NCBI GenBank assembly: GCA_021793055.1
Contig: JAJYTL010000001.1
Span: forward strand, 1-50,138
Direction of reading: 5' to 3'
Source: Pseudomonadota bacterium
Lineage (GTDB): Bacteria; Pseudomonadota; Alphaproteobacteria; Ferrovibrionales; Ferrovibrionaceae
DNA length: 50,138 nucleotides
Shown here: positions 36,473 through 44,852 of the stretch, in pieces
Layout: each line of letters begins with the position of its first letter
How positions within the stretch are numbered: the first letter of the stretch is position 1
Program-made: the position numbers and the translations under genes
Notes under the pieces: model-generated
What the model was told of the DNA's origin: nothing
The model's database searches: none
The model's input: only the letters and a program-made list of their open reading frames with translations

Positions 36473-37297
36473 TTAGCCGTGGTGGGGGCCGGCTGGCAAC
36501 AGCAGCGGCAGGCCGGTGCGGACCAGCATATAGGCCGCGACCACGAAGATGACGCCGGCGAAGATGCGGGTAAAGAGCCGCCGCTCGGCGGCGAGTCGCA
36601 CCGCGAGCTTGAGGCCGATCCAGCCCCCGAAGGCGCCGCCGGCGATGAACTCAGCGGCGATCTTCCAGTTCACCAGATCCGAGATCGCGTAGTTCATGGC
36701 GGTGGTGAGCCCGAAGGTGCCGACCGAGAATAGCGACGAGCCGACGGCGTTCAGGATCGGCATGCCGCTGCCCAGCATGATTCCGGGCACGATGAGAAAG
36801 CCGCCGCCGATGCCAAAGAAGCCGGCGATTGAGCCGACGAGAAAGCCGACTGCGACAAGGCGGCCCGCGATGCTGGGCGTGATGCGGACGTTCGGATCGC
36901 CGCCGGCGCTTTTCGGATGCAACATCATCGCGCCGACCGCCACCATCACCAGCGCGAACAGGAACAGGAGCTTCTGCCCGTCCATGATCTTGCCGATGGT
37001 CGAGCCGAGCGCGGCGCCAGCGATGCCGGAAATGCCGAAAGTGGCGGCGCAGGGCCATTTCACGGTGCGCGCGCGCCAGTGCCCGATCAGGTTGACGAAG
37101 GCATTGGCGGCGACCGCGAGCGCGCTGGTCCCGATCGCGATGTGAGGGTCGCGGATGCCGACGACATAGATCAGCAGCGGTACGGCAAGAATCGAGCCGC
37201 CGCCGCCGATCACGCCGAGCGAAAAGCCGACGACGGAGCCGCAAAGAACCGAGAGGATATCTTGCACCGTACCGTGCCCGCGAGAAGTTCGATCCAC
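36473..37297 (-). CDS. TauE/SafE-family membrane exporter
   Basis: 274 residues from GTG 37297; a second GTG about 30 bases inside gives VQDILSVLCGSV and may be the real start. About eight membrane helices with the two family repeats: GFSLGVIGGGGSILAVPLLIYVVG in the first half and GSIAGFFGIGGGFLIVPGIML in the second. The family exports sulfite, sulfoacetate or related anions, though substrates are proven for few members. With soeABC in the same window a sulfite link is possible, but the genes are 20 kb apart. Confidence 0.82.
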   Translation of the reverse strand: MDRTSRGHGTVQDILSVLCGSVVGFSLGVIGGGGSILAVPLLIYVVGIRDPHIAIGTSALAVAANAFVNLIGHWRARTVKWPCAATFGISGIAGAALGSTIGKIMDGQKLLFLFALVMVAVGAMMLHPKSAGGDPNVRITPSIAGRLVAVGFLVGSIAGFFGIGGGFLIVPGIMLGSGMPILNAVGSSLFSVGTFGLTTAMNYAISDLVNWKIAAEFIAGGAFGGWIGLKLAVRLAAERRLFTRIFAGVIFVVAAYMLVRTGLPLLLPAGPHHG

Positions 37298-37372
37298 GGG
37301 TCCGGCGATGGTGCCATGGTACCGTCTCGCATTTCCCGCAGCTTTTTCTATCGTCGCGGTACGACGGATTTT

Positions 37373-37386
37373 TTGATTTGAATCAA
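37373..37386. promoter_or_regulatory. perfect FNR/FixK/Anr-type box
   Basis: TTGAT-TTGA-ATCAA is an exact match to TTGAT-N4-ATCAA. It sits in the divergent region, 61 bp before the ATG at 37448 and 76 bp before the TauE start. A start about 41 bp downstream (near 37421) would suit class II activation of the secreted-protein gene, though the -10 is weak. Confidence 0.7.
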
Positions 37387-37447
37387 GGTGCGCCGGCGAA
37401 CGGCGCGATAGCTCTTTTATCCTCGGTCATAACCCAAGGGGGCGGCG

Positions 37448-37813
37448 ATGCGGCGAAACTTCTGGCTTGTCGTGATGGCGGCGCTTTTCTTGCCGGCCAG
37501 CGCCTTGGGCATGGAGATGGAGACGCCGCCGCATGCGCTGGGCGCCGCGCTGCCAAGCATCATGCCGTCGGTGCCGCCGAACGCGCCGCCCGGGCACGCG
37601 GTCAAATCGATGGCGCCCTACAAGGCGGACAACCCGACCTCGCGCTCCGCCACCGAGGCGCTGAACCTTCTCGAGTCCGAAGGCTATGCGAATTTCACCA
37701 ATTTTCGCCAGGACGGCACGCGTTTCCTCGCCGAGGAGACGCAGAATGGTCGCACGTGGCAGCTTGCCGTCGACCCCAAGGCCAGAACCATCGTCAAGAT
37801 GAAGAAGGGCTAG
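37448..37813 (+). CDS. secreted protein of unknown function with PepSY-like C terminus
   Basis: 121 residues. The signal peptide MRRNFWLVVMAALFLPASALG is clear. A Pro/Met-rich segment follows (METPPHALGAALPSIMPSVP), then a folded part of about 50 residues: ATEALNLLESEGYANFTNFR, DGTRFLAEETQNGRTWQLAVD and ARTIVKMKKG. This helix-strand-strand-strand order resembles PepSY-like inhibitory domains. No enzyme motif. The FNR-type box upstream suggests induction at low oxygen. It is convergent with the cupin gene, 5 bp apart. Confidence 0.65.
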   Translation: MRRNFWLVVMAALFLPASALGMEMETPPHALGAALPSIMPSVPPNAPPGHAVKSMAPYKADNPTSRSATEALNLLESEGYANFTNFRQDGTRFLAEETQNGRTWQLAVDPKARTIVKMKKG

Positions 37814-37818
37814 CCGGG

Positions 37819-38169
37819 CTAGGCCGGCGGATCGAGGATGACCGGCCGTTCCCAGACGATGAGCACCAGACAGCCGTCTTCGCTCACCACCTCGTGGGCG
37901 GTGCCCGGCGGGTTGATGACGAGCGTCCCGGTCGCATGGTGCCCGTTGTGGTCGCTCTGCGAGCCTTCGAGCACGAAGACGTGCTCGTAGCCGGCGTGCA
38001 GATGGAACGGCACCCGCGCTCCCGGCGCGTAGCGCAGATAGGCCGCCGCCGGCCCATGGCTGCCGTTCTGGTACAGCCAGGCGATCTCGATTCCCTCGCG
38101 AAAGGGCTGCCAGGCGAGCGTGCTCGCGGCGTCGGGCAAAAGCGCGGGCAACAGGATGGCTTGGCTCAC
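37819..38169 (-). CDS. cupin-domain protein (ChrR-like)
   Basis: 116 residues forming one cupin barrel. Motif 1 is FHLHAGYEHVFVLEGSQSD, with two His and a Glu as likely metal ligands; motif 2 is INPPGTAHEVVSEDGCLVLIVW. The pattern resembles the C-terminal cupin of ChrR-type anti-sigma factors, but the zinc-binding N-terminal domain of those is absent. It could be a small-molecule sensor or an accessory enzyme. It starts with GTG overlapping the stop of the upstream hydrolase by 4 bp, so it belongs to the biuret-type operon. Confidence 0.72.
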   Translation of the reverse strand: MSQAILLPALLPDAASTLAWQPFREGIEIAWLYQNGSHGPAAAYLRYAPGARVPFHLHAGYEHVFVLEGSQSDHNGHHATGTLVINPPGTAHEVVSEDGCLVLIVWERPVILDPPA

Positions 38170-38837
38170 GGGGCCTCCAAGGCGGCGAGAACTTCATCCA
38201 CGGTCGCGGTCCAGCCGACGATCGCGCCTTGGGCGCGGATCATGTCGAGGGTCGCCTGTTTGAAGGCCGGAAAATAGCTTTCGGTGGCGTCCTCGACCAG
38301 CACGCATTCATAGCCGCGGTCGTTGGCTTCGCGCATGGTGGTCTGCACGCAGACCTCGGTGGTGACGCCGCCGATCGCGAGGTGGGTGATGCCGCGCTCG
38401 CGCAACAGCCGCTCCAGCGGCGTCGCGAAGAACGCGCCCTTGCCGGGCTTCGCGATCACCGGCTCGCCGGCGGCGGGACTTAGCGCCGCGACGAAGTCGC
38501 TGCCCGGCTCGCCATCGATCAGGATGCGCCCCATCGGCCCGTCGTCGCCGATGCGGAGCGCGCCGCCGCCACGGCGCAATTTCGCCGGCGGGCAATCCGA
38601 AAGGTCGGGCCGGTGCGCCTCCTTGGTGTGCAACACGTCGCGCCCGGCGCGGCGGAAGCCGGCGACAAGACGCGCCGCCGCGGGGAGGATGGCGGCAAGC
38701 CGCGAGACGTCGTTGCCGAGCGCCGATCCGAAGCCGCCGGGCTCGATGAAGTCGCGCTGCATGTCGATCATCAGCAATGCGAAACCGGCCTGCGGGAATT
38801 CGTAGGGATAGGGCTTGGCGGTGGCGATGGTGGCCAT
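38166..38837 (-). CDS. isochorismatase-fold cysteine hydrolase, BiuH paralogue
   Basis: 223 residues from ATG 38837; a TTG at 38855 would add six. The triad is Asp25 (LMIDMQRDF), Lys130 (VIAKPGKGAFFATPLE) and Cys163 (GGVTTEVCVQTTMREANDRGYEC). The TTMREANDRG segment is shared with biuret hydrolase, and the spacing of the triad is nearly identical to the neighbour, but the central region (PPAKLRRGGGALRIGDDG) differs. It may handle a related substrate such as triuret or another carbamoyl compound. Second gene of the operon; the ribosome site is weak. Confidence 0.78.
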   Translation of the reverse strand: MATIATAKPYPYEFPQAGFALLMIDMQRDFIEPGGFGSALGNDVSRLAAILPAAARLVAGFRRAGRDVLHTKEAHRPDLSDCPPAKLRRGGGALRIGDDGPMGRILIDGEPGSDFVAALSPAAGEPVIAKPGKGAFFATPLERLLRERGITHLAIGGVTTEVCVQTTMREANDRGYECVLVEDATESYFPAFKQATLDMIRAQGAIVGWTATVDEVLAALEAP

Positions 38838-38862
38838 GTCGCTTGCCGCTCTCAATCCGCGT

Positions 38863-39549
38863 TCATCCGGCGAGCGCCGCGATCAAGGTCTTTGAATCCG
38901 ACACCGCGCCGAAGACGCCGCCCTGCATCTTGATCATCTTGATCGCGTGCAGATGGTTGCCCATGTCGGTGGCGCCGCAGCAATCCTCCAGAAGCAGGCA
39001 TTCGAAGCCGCGGTCGTTGGCCTCGCGCATGGTGGTGTGGACGCAGACGTCGGTGGTGATGCCGGTGAGCACGATATTCTCGATGCCCTGCAGGTGCAGC
39101 ATGAGTTCGAGATCGGTGGCGCAGAACGAGCCCTTGCCGGGCTTGTCGATGATCGGCTCGCCGGCCACGGGCGCAAGCTCGGGAATGATCTCCCAGCCCG
39201 GCTCGCCGCGCACCAGGATGCGGCCGCAGGGGCCGGGGTCGCCGATGCCGGCGCCGATCTGGCGCGAGCGCCAGCGCTTGTTGGCAGGGAGGTCGGCGAG
39301 GTCCGGACGATGGCCTTCCCGGGTATGGAAGATGTGGAAGCCCTGGCCGCGCATGACGCCCAGCAAGCGCTTGATCGGTTCGATCGGCGCTCGGGTGAGC
39401 GAGAGATCGTAGCCCATCTTGTCGACATAGCCGCCGATACCGCAGAAATCGGTCTGCATGTCGATGACGATCAGGGCGGTGTTCTGCGGCGTCAGCTTGC
39501 CGTTATAGGGCCAGGGATAGGGGTCGGCCGCAAGGTATCTCTCGGTCAT
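38863..39549 (-). CDS. biuH: biuret amidohydrolase-like cysteine hydrolase
   Basis: 228 residues. Very close by eye to Rhizobium leguminosarum BiuH, which converts biuret to allophanate and ammonia: DPYPWPYNG, IDMQTDFCGIGGYVDKMGYDLS, HRPDLADLPANKRWRS, GAGIGDPGPCGRIL and TTDVCVHTTMREANDRG all match the remembered sequence. The triad here is Asp30, Lys136 and Cys169; the offsets 106 and 33 equal those of BiuH Asp36-Lys142-Cys175. A sigma-54 promoter and two NtrC-like dyads lie upstream. The related N-carbamoylsarcosine amidase is the main alternative. First gene of a three-gene operon. Confidence 0.85.
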   Translation of the reverse strand: MTERYLAADPYPWPYNGKLTPQNTALIVIDMQTDFCGIGGYVDKMGYDLSLTRAPIEPIKRLLGVMRGQGFHIFHTREGHRPDLADLPANKRWRSRQIGAGIGDPGPCGRILVRGEPGWEIIPELAPVAGEPIIDKPGKGSFCATDLELMLHLQGIENIVLTGITTDVCVHTTMREANDRGFECLLLEDCCGATDMGNHLHAIKMIKMQGGVFGAVSDSKTLIAALAG

Positions 39550-39689
39550 GCGGCAGTCCCCGCGACAGGCGGCAAGGCGGATTCGGGGAGCGGCCGCAGC
39601 GGCATTGGGAATGTCCTTTCGCGTCGGAGGCGGCGGGCTCGGCCGAGACCGCCCCGCTTTCGCCTAACTCGGTTTCCGCCCGATCGCGT

Positions 39690-39705
39690 CGCAAGGCTTA
39701 TGCCA
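39690..39705 (-). promoter_or_regulatory. sigma-54 promoter of the biuH operon
   Basis: Minus-strand TGGCATAAGCCTTGCG keeps TGGCA and TTGC at correct spacing. The start is predicted near 39679, with a leader of about 130 nt to ATG 39549. It lies in the 278-bp gap between biuH and hyuB. Confidence 0.62.
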
Positions 39706-39778
39706 ACCGTCGCCAGGCCGGCGCGACCCGCCGCGCCGCCGGTCGGGAAGCGGAAGCGGTCGGGATTTGGGCGGAATT

Positions 39779-39814
39779 TGCGTGTTATTTGGGCACATGC
39801 CCGCCTGCGGGGCA
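39779..39814 (-). promoter_or_regulatory. tandem TGC-N11-GCA sites, candidate NtrC enhancer
   Basis: Two dyads with NtrC half-site spacing: TGCGTGTTATTTGGGCA (39779-39795) and TGCCCGCCTGCGGGGCA (39798-39814). Their centres are 19 bp apart, about two helix turns, at roughly -108 and -127 from the predicted sigma-54 start. Outside TGC/GCA they match the enterobacterial consensus only partly. Confidence 0.45.
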
Positions 39815-39827
39815 GTGAATGGCGGCC

Positions 39828-41567
39828 TCAGCGCGCGCGTAAGCGAGCGGTTTTCGTCGCGTCCAGGCTGCCGTCGGGCCTCACGGCGACGCCGTAATCG
39901 CGCCGTGCCGCCGCGGCCGAGATCAGCCCGTCGCGCACGTTGGCGGCGACGAGATCGGGGTCGCGGGCGCGGGGATCGCCGAGGCCGCCGCCGCCCGGCA
40001 GCTCAAGGCGGATGAAATCGCCGCCTGGCACGGTCTGGCGGCCCTTGGGCCGGATCGGGCGGCCGGAAAGCAGGCTGACCCGCCCGGCCGCGCCGCTGCC
40101 GCCGCCGTCGCGCCCGCGCGCCGGGTTGTGGATGCGCTCGAAGTTGCAAAGCAGGCTGATCGGGGCGCCGTCGGCGCCGCCGAGCTCGATAATCTGGCCG
40201 AGGCCGCCGCGAAACGCGCCGGCGCCGCCGGAATCCTCACGGAATTCGCGGCGGCGGAAAAAGACCGGCGCCGTGCTCTCGGTCACTTCCACCGGGATGG
40301 TGCGGACGCCGCTTGGGAATGCGGTGACGTCGAGCCCGTCCTTGCCCGGCCGGGCGCCGGTGCCGCCGCAATGGAAGATCACCGTTGAGAAAGGCGGCGT
40401 CGGCGCGACATTGGTGCCTTCGCCAACTTCCTCGGCGAGCGCGCCGCCGCCCGAGATCTGCGGGTTCCACAAGGACGAGGCGCCTTCCGCCGGCACGCCG
40501 CCGGGGATCACGCCTTCGAGGCAGCCGAGCACGACGTCCGGCAGCATGTGGCCGACGGTGTGGCGCGCCGCCACCGCCCAAGGCCGCTCGACGTTAAGCA
40601 CCGAACCCTTCGGCGCGCTCACTGTGATCGGCGCGAGCGAGCCGGCGTTATTCGGCACCTCCGGCGCCACCACGCATTTCACGCCATAGGCGGTATAGGC
40701 GAGGCAATAGTTGTAGACCACGTTGATGCCGTAGGCGCTGGCCGGCGAGGTGCCGTCGAAATCGACGTGGATACCGGCATCCGAGACGGTGAGCGCCGCG
40801 TTCAACAGCAACGGCTTGTCGTAGCCATCCATGGTCAGGCGGTTGCGATAGGTGCCCTTCGGTAGCTTGCGGATGGCGGCGAGCGTTGCCGTGCGCGATG
40901 AGGAGACGATCCAATCGCCGAGTGCCGCGAGATCGGCGATGGCGAATTCCGCCATCATCTCGATCAGCCGCCGGCCGCCCTCGTCGTTGCAGGCGGCGAG
41001 GGCGTAGATATCGCCTTCGACCTGCAAGGGCTCGCGCACGTTGGCGCGCAGGATGCGGAGCAGGTCCTCGTTCATCTTGCCGCGCTGGGCGAGCGGCATG
41101 ATCGGCACCGCCAGACCCTCCTCGAAGACCTGACGGCCATCTGGACCCATGCCGAGGCCGCCGATATCCACCACATGCACGGTCGAGGCGAAGAGGCCGA
41201 CCGGACGGCCGGCGACGAAGGTCGGGCTGACCACGGTGAAATCGTGCAGGTGGCCGCAAGTGAGCCAGGGATCGTTGGTGATGTAGTGATCGCCCTCGCT
41301 CATCTCGGCAAGCGGATAGACGGCGAGGAAATTCTGCACCGCCATGGCCATGGAATTGACATGGCCGGGCGTGCCGGTCACGGCCTGGGCCAGCATCCGG
41401 CCTTCGGCGTCGAAGACGCCGGCCGACAGATCGCCGGCCTCCCGCACCGAGGTGGAGAAGGCGGTGCGGATCAGGGTCTGCGCCTGCTCCTCGACCACGG
41501 CGATGAGCCGGCTCCACATGATCTGGTTCTGAATCCGGGCGAGCGCGGAGGCGGCCTCGGTTGCCAT
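39828..41567 (-). CDS. hydantoinase B / oxoprolinase beta-type subunit
   Basis: 579 residues from the ATG giving MATEAASALARIQNQ (ten more are possible from 41597, inside hyuA). HyuB-family blocks: EQAQTLIRTAFSTSVREAGDLS, AQAVTGTPGHVNSMA, TNDPWLTCGHLHDFTVVSP, HVVDIGGLGMGPDGR and the glycine-rich C terminus LPGGGGLGDPRARD. With HyuA it forms an ATP-dependent cyclic amide hydrolase. N-methylhydantoin, hydantoin, oxoproline or caprolactam are known substrates in the family; none can be chosen here. It begins 5 bp after the hyuA stop. Confidence 0.87.
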   Translation of the reverse strand: MATEAASALARIQNQIMWSRLIAVVEEQAQTLIRTAFSTSVREAGDLSAGVFDAEGRMLAQAVTGTPGHVNSMAMAVQNFLAVYPLAEMSEGDHYITNDPWLTCGHLHDFTVVSPTFVAGRPVGLFASTVHVVDIGGLGMGPDGRQVFEEGLAVPIMPLAQRGKMNEDLLRILRANVREPLQVEGDIYALAACNDEGGRRLIEMMAEFAIADLAALGDWIVSSSRTATLAAIRKLPKGTYRNRLTMDGYDKPLLLNAALTVSDAGIHVDFDGTSPASAYGINVVYNYCLAYTAYGVKCVVAPEVPNNAGSLAPITVSAPKGSVLNVERPWAVAARHTVGHMLPDVVLGCLEGVIPGGVPAEGASSLWNPQISGGGALAEEVGEGTNVAPTPPFSTVIFHCGGTGARPGKDGLDVTAFPSGVRTIPVEVTESTAPVFFRRREFREDSGGAGAFRGGLGQIIELGGADGAPISLLCNFERIHNPARGRDGGGSGAAGRVSLLSGRPIRPKGRQTVPGGDFIRLELPGGGGLGDPRARDPDLVAANVRDGLISAAAARRDYGVAVRPDGSLDATKTARLRAR

Positions 41568-41571
41568 CGCC

Positions 41572-43659
41572 TCAATCCTTCTTCCGCCGCATCTCAATAT
41601 AGCCTAAACCGTCGATCACCGCATCGAAGGCCGGGCTGATTACGGTGTTGGTCTCGTCCTCGGCGATCACCGCCGGGCCGGGAATGCGGGCGCCGGGTTC
41701 GAGATCGGGCCGCCAGTAAAGCCCGACCTCGACGAAGCGTCCCTGCTCGGCATCGAACAGCGGTCTCCGCCCACGCGGCGCCGGTTCGTGGTCGCGGACG
41801 GGCGCCGCCACCTCGCGCCGCGCTTCGGCCGGCGCGCCCAAGACCAGGACCCAGCTCACCACCTCGGGCTCGACGCCCGGCACGACCCGGCTGTAGAGCC
41901 GGCGATAGGCGTCTTCGAAGGCATGGGTGAAGATCTTGCCGTCACCGTCGTCATAAGCGCGCGCGGGAAGCGCGACGCGGATTTCGTGGCCCTGGCCGCG
42001 ATAGCGCATGAAGGCGGCGCGTTCCTCAGTCAGCGCGGCGCCGCCGGCGCCGCGGCGGACGATCGCCTCGGCTTCGGCCCGCATTTCGGCGAACAGCCGG
42101 TTGGCGGTCTCCGGCTCGAAATGCGCCAGGCGCTGTACGCGGCTGCGCACAAGCTCATAGGCGATCGGCGCGCGGAGGAAGCCGACCGCCGAGCCGACGC
42201 CGGCGTTGCGCGGCACCAGCACACGGGAAACGCCGAGCTTTTCCGCGACCCGGGCGGCATGAAGCGGCGCCGCGCCGCCGAAGGCGATCAGCGTCCGCTC
42301 GCTCGCGTTCTTGCCGCTTTCGATGGCGTGGACGCGGGCGGCGTTGGCCATGTTTTCGTCGACCATCTCGCTGATGGCAAGTGCAGCCAAGGCCGGCTCC
42401 AGGCCGAGCGGCCCGCCGACGTCGCGCGCGATGGCCCGGCCGGCGGCCGCGGCATCGAGCTTGAGACGGCCGCCGGAAAAGGTCTCTGGGTTGACGCGCC
42501 CGAGCGCGAGGTCGGCGTCGGTCACGGTTGGCGCCGTGCCGCCCTGGCCATAGCAGGCCGGCCCCGGCTCGGCGCCGGCGCTCTCGGGCCCGATGGCGAC
42601 GCGGCCCAAGGCATCGACCTCGGCGATCGAGCCGCCGCCGGCGCCGATCTCCACCATCTCGATCACCGGGATGCGGAGCGGCAGTCCGCTGCCCTTCTTG
42701 AAGCGGTAGATGCGCGCGACCTCAAATACCCGGCTGGTCTGCGGCGTACCCTTGTCGATCAAGCAGATTTTTGCCGTCGTGCCGCCCATGTCGAAGGAGA
42801 GCACCTTGTCGAGGCCGCCGAGCGCCGCGATATGGCTGGCGAAAATCGCCCCGCCCGCCGGACCCGATTCCACCAGCCGCACGGGAAAGCGGATCGCGGT
42901 CTCAATCGTGGTCAGGCCGCCGGCCGAGGTCATCAGGAAGAGCGGGCAGGCAAAGCCGGCGGCGCCAAGCTCGCGTTCGAGGTTGCGGAGATAGCGGCCG
43001 ATCGCCGGCTGCACATAAGCATTGGCGCAAGCGGTGGAGAAGCGCTCGTATTCCCGCATTTCCGGCGAGACCTCGCCGGAGAGCGTGATCGGCAGGCCGG
43101 GCAGGCGACGGCTCAGGATCTCGGCCGCCTGCCGTTCGTGGGCGGGATTGGCGTAGCTGTGCAGGAAGCCGATGGCGACAGCCTCGATCCGGTCGCGCGC
43201 GATCGCCGCCGCAATCTCGTGAACCTCGTCCGCGACCAAGGGCGTGACGATCTGGCCGGCTGCGCCGATCCGCTCGCGAACCACATAGCGATGGCGGCGG
43301 GGCACCAGGGGCGGCGGCAGGTCGATCGCGAGATCGTATTGCTCGAAGCGGTTCTCGTGGCGGATTTCGATGGTGTCGCGAAAGCCCTCGGTGGTGACCA
43401 GCGCGGTTTTCGCGCCTTTGCGCTCGATCAGGGCGTTGGTGGCGAGCGTGGTGCCGTGGACAATCAGGGTGACGTCGCGCGGGCCGAGCCCAGCCTCCTG
43501 CAAGACGGCGCGAATGCCGCCGAGCACGGCGGCCTCGGGCGCGTCCGGCGTGGTGAGGACCTTGGTGGTGACGCGCCGCGAGCCGGACTCAAGCGCGACA
43601 TCGGTAAAGGTGCCGCCGATGTCGACGCCAAGACGTGCCGTAGAACCGTGATCAGGCAT
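41572..43659 (-). CDS. hydantoinase A / oxoprolinase alpha-type subunit
   Basis: 695 residues, the actin-like ATPase half. Motifs are RLGVDIGGTFTDVALESG, VHGTTLATNALIERKGAKTALVTTEGF, SFDMGGTTAKICLIDKG, MVEIGAGGGSIAEVDALGRV and CYGQGGTAPTVTDADLALG. It phosphorylates or activates the cyclic amide, and HyuB completes ring opening. It follows tatA on the same strand by 224 bp. Together with the isochorismatase-fold enzymes downstream this recalls the N-methylhydantoin to N-carbamoylsarcosine to sarcosine route, but that is inference. Confidence 0.88.
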   Translation of the reverse strand: MPDHGSTARLGVDIGGTFTDVALESGSRRVTTKVLTTPDAPEAAVLGGIRAVLQEAGLGPRDVTLIVHGTTLATNALIERKGAKTALVTTEGFRDTIEIRHENRFEQYDLAIDLPPPLVPRRHRYVVRERIGAAGQIVTPLVADEVHEIAAAIARDRIEAVAIGFLHSYANPAHERQAAEILSRRLPGLPITLSGEVSPEMREYERFSTACANAYVQPAIGRYLRNLERELGAAGFACPLFLMTSAGGLTTIETAIRFPVRLVESGPAGGAIFASHIAALGGLDKVLSFDMGGTTAKICLIDKGTPQTSRVFEVARIYRFKKGSGLPLRIPVIEMVEIGAGGGSIAEVDALGRVAIGPESAGAEPGPACYGQGGTAPTVTDADLALGRVNPETFSGGRLKLDAAAAGRAIARDVGGPLGLEPALAALAISEMVDENMANAARVHAIESGKNASERTLIAFGGAAPLHAARVAEKLGVSRVLVPRNAGVGSAVGFLRAPIAYELVRSRVQRLAHFEPETANRLFAEMRAEAEAIVRRGAGGAALTEERAAFMRYRGQGHEIRVALPARAYDDGDGKIFTHAFEDAYRRLYSRVVPGVEPEVVSWVLVLGAPAEARREVAAPVRDHEPAPRGRRPLFDAEQGRFVEVGLYWRPDLEPGARIPGPAVIAEDETNTVISPAFDAVIDGLGYIEMRRKKD

Positions 43660-43883
43660 GGGAAGAGCAAGATTCTGAAAACTCGGGCAAAGACAAACGG
43701 AGTTCCGAAACCGGACGCCAATCGAAGCCGGCTCGGGCAGCGAGCCCGAATATTATCGGAACATTATCAGCGGTTGCCCTTGGGAGAAAGGGACTGCCCA
43801 ACTCCGGTTGGCTCAGCTCCGCCTTGGCCGATCAAGACTTCTCGTTCGGCCCGGCGGGCGCGCTCGCCGAAACGCCGCGCCGT

Positions 43884-44156
43884 TCAGCCGTGGCTGACCG
43901 TTTCTTCGGCGCGGACGGCGGCGGCTTGGTTTTCTTCGGCCTTCGGCGCAATCGCCGGCGGCTCGGCCTGCGCCCGGGTATTGGCGGGCGCGCTCTGCTG
44001 CGTCGCGCCGGTTTCGGGCGTTTCGCGCATGGCCTGCTTGAAGTTCTTGATCCCTTGCGCCAGATCGCCCGCCGCTTTCGGCAGCTTGCCGGTGCCGAAA
44101 ACGAGCGCCACCACCACCAATAAGATGAGCAGATGCCAGATGCTGAAATCAAACAT
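43884..44156 (-). CDS. tatA: twin-arginine translocase subunit TatA
   Basis: 90 residues. One N-terminal membrane helix (FSIWHLLILLVVVALVFG), the hinge FGTGKLPKAAGDLAQGIKNFKQAM, an amphipathic helix, and a charged Ala/Glu-rich tail, the usual TatA layout. It lacks the longer TatB features. tatB and tatC are not adjacent, whereas many alphaproteobacteria have tatABC together. It supplies pore subunits for Tat substrates such as the BMP binding protein with its SRRS leader. Confidence 0.9.
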   Translation of the reverse strand: MFDFSIWHLLILLVVVALVFGTGKLPKAAGDLAQGIKNFKQAMRETPETGATQQSAPANTRAQAEPPAIAPKAEENQAAAVRAEETVSHG

Positions 44157-44353
44157 GACTAACCCCGTTTACGAACAATCCTGCCTCTCGGTCGGATCAT
44201 CGCAAATCCGCTCCCATGATACAACGAATTCTTTTGGGCCTGTAGTCGCCGCAAGACCAAGTATTGGCGGCATCGGCCGGGCCGGCTTCGGGCCATCGCC
44301 CCGATCTCCTTCGCACTCTCGCCAAAGGGCGGGCGATCCGCTAGGCTCGGGCA

Positions 44354-44773
44354 ATGAATTCGCGCGCATTTGCGATCGCCGTCCCGATCCGTGTCGCCCT
44401 GGCCGGGCTGGCCGTGGCCTGCCTGGCCGTGGCCGGATATTGTGCCCTGGTTTCGCCCGCCTCAGCGGCGCCGGCCGACGCGCCGGCCTATGTCTACGGC
44501 ACCGCGGATCTGCCGTTGATGCCGGGTTTGCGCCAGCTTTCGCGAAACGCCGTGGTTTTCGACAAGCCGAGCGGCTTGGTGGTCGAGGCCGACGCGATCG
44601 GCCGCGGCATGGCTCCGGCGGCGGTCGCCCGCTTCTACCGCCGGACGCTGCCTGAGCTGGGCTGGCGCGAGGTGCGGCCCCTGGTCTTCACGCGCGACGG
44701 CGAGCGGCTGCAATTGACCATCCGCGGCGGCCGCGGCCGCGCCAGCGTCCATTTCGATCTCGTGCCCGGCTGA
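44354..44773 (+). CDS. membrane-anchored or secreted protein of unknown function
   Basis: 139 residues. An N-terminal hydrophobic segment (VALAGLAVACLAVAGYCALV) is followed by SPASAAPADAP, so it is a signal peptide or anchor. The rest has the blocks DLPLMPGLRQLSRNAVVFDKPSG, APAAVARFYRRTLPELGWREV and RDGERLQLTIRGGRGRASVHFDLVP. This reads as a small alpha/beta domain. Similar proteins appear beside enoyl-CoA hydratase genes in related bacteria (memory, unchecked). No function is assigned. Divergent from tatA; 79 bp before the hydratase gene. Confidence 0.65.
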   Translation: MNSRAFAIAVPIRVALAGLAVACLAVAGYCALVSPASAAPADAPAYVYGTADLPLMPGLRQLSRNAVVFDKPSGLVVEADAIGRGMAPAAVARFYRRTLPELGWREVRPLVFTRDGERLQLTIRGGRGRASVHFDLVPG

Positions 44774-44852
44774 ACCTGGCGCAGAGAGGCCGCTTGCTAT
44801 TCCGTTCCGTCCTTGTAAATCACCCAATTGATGAAAGTCCGAGGAGCTTGCC

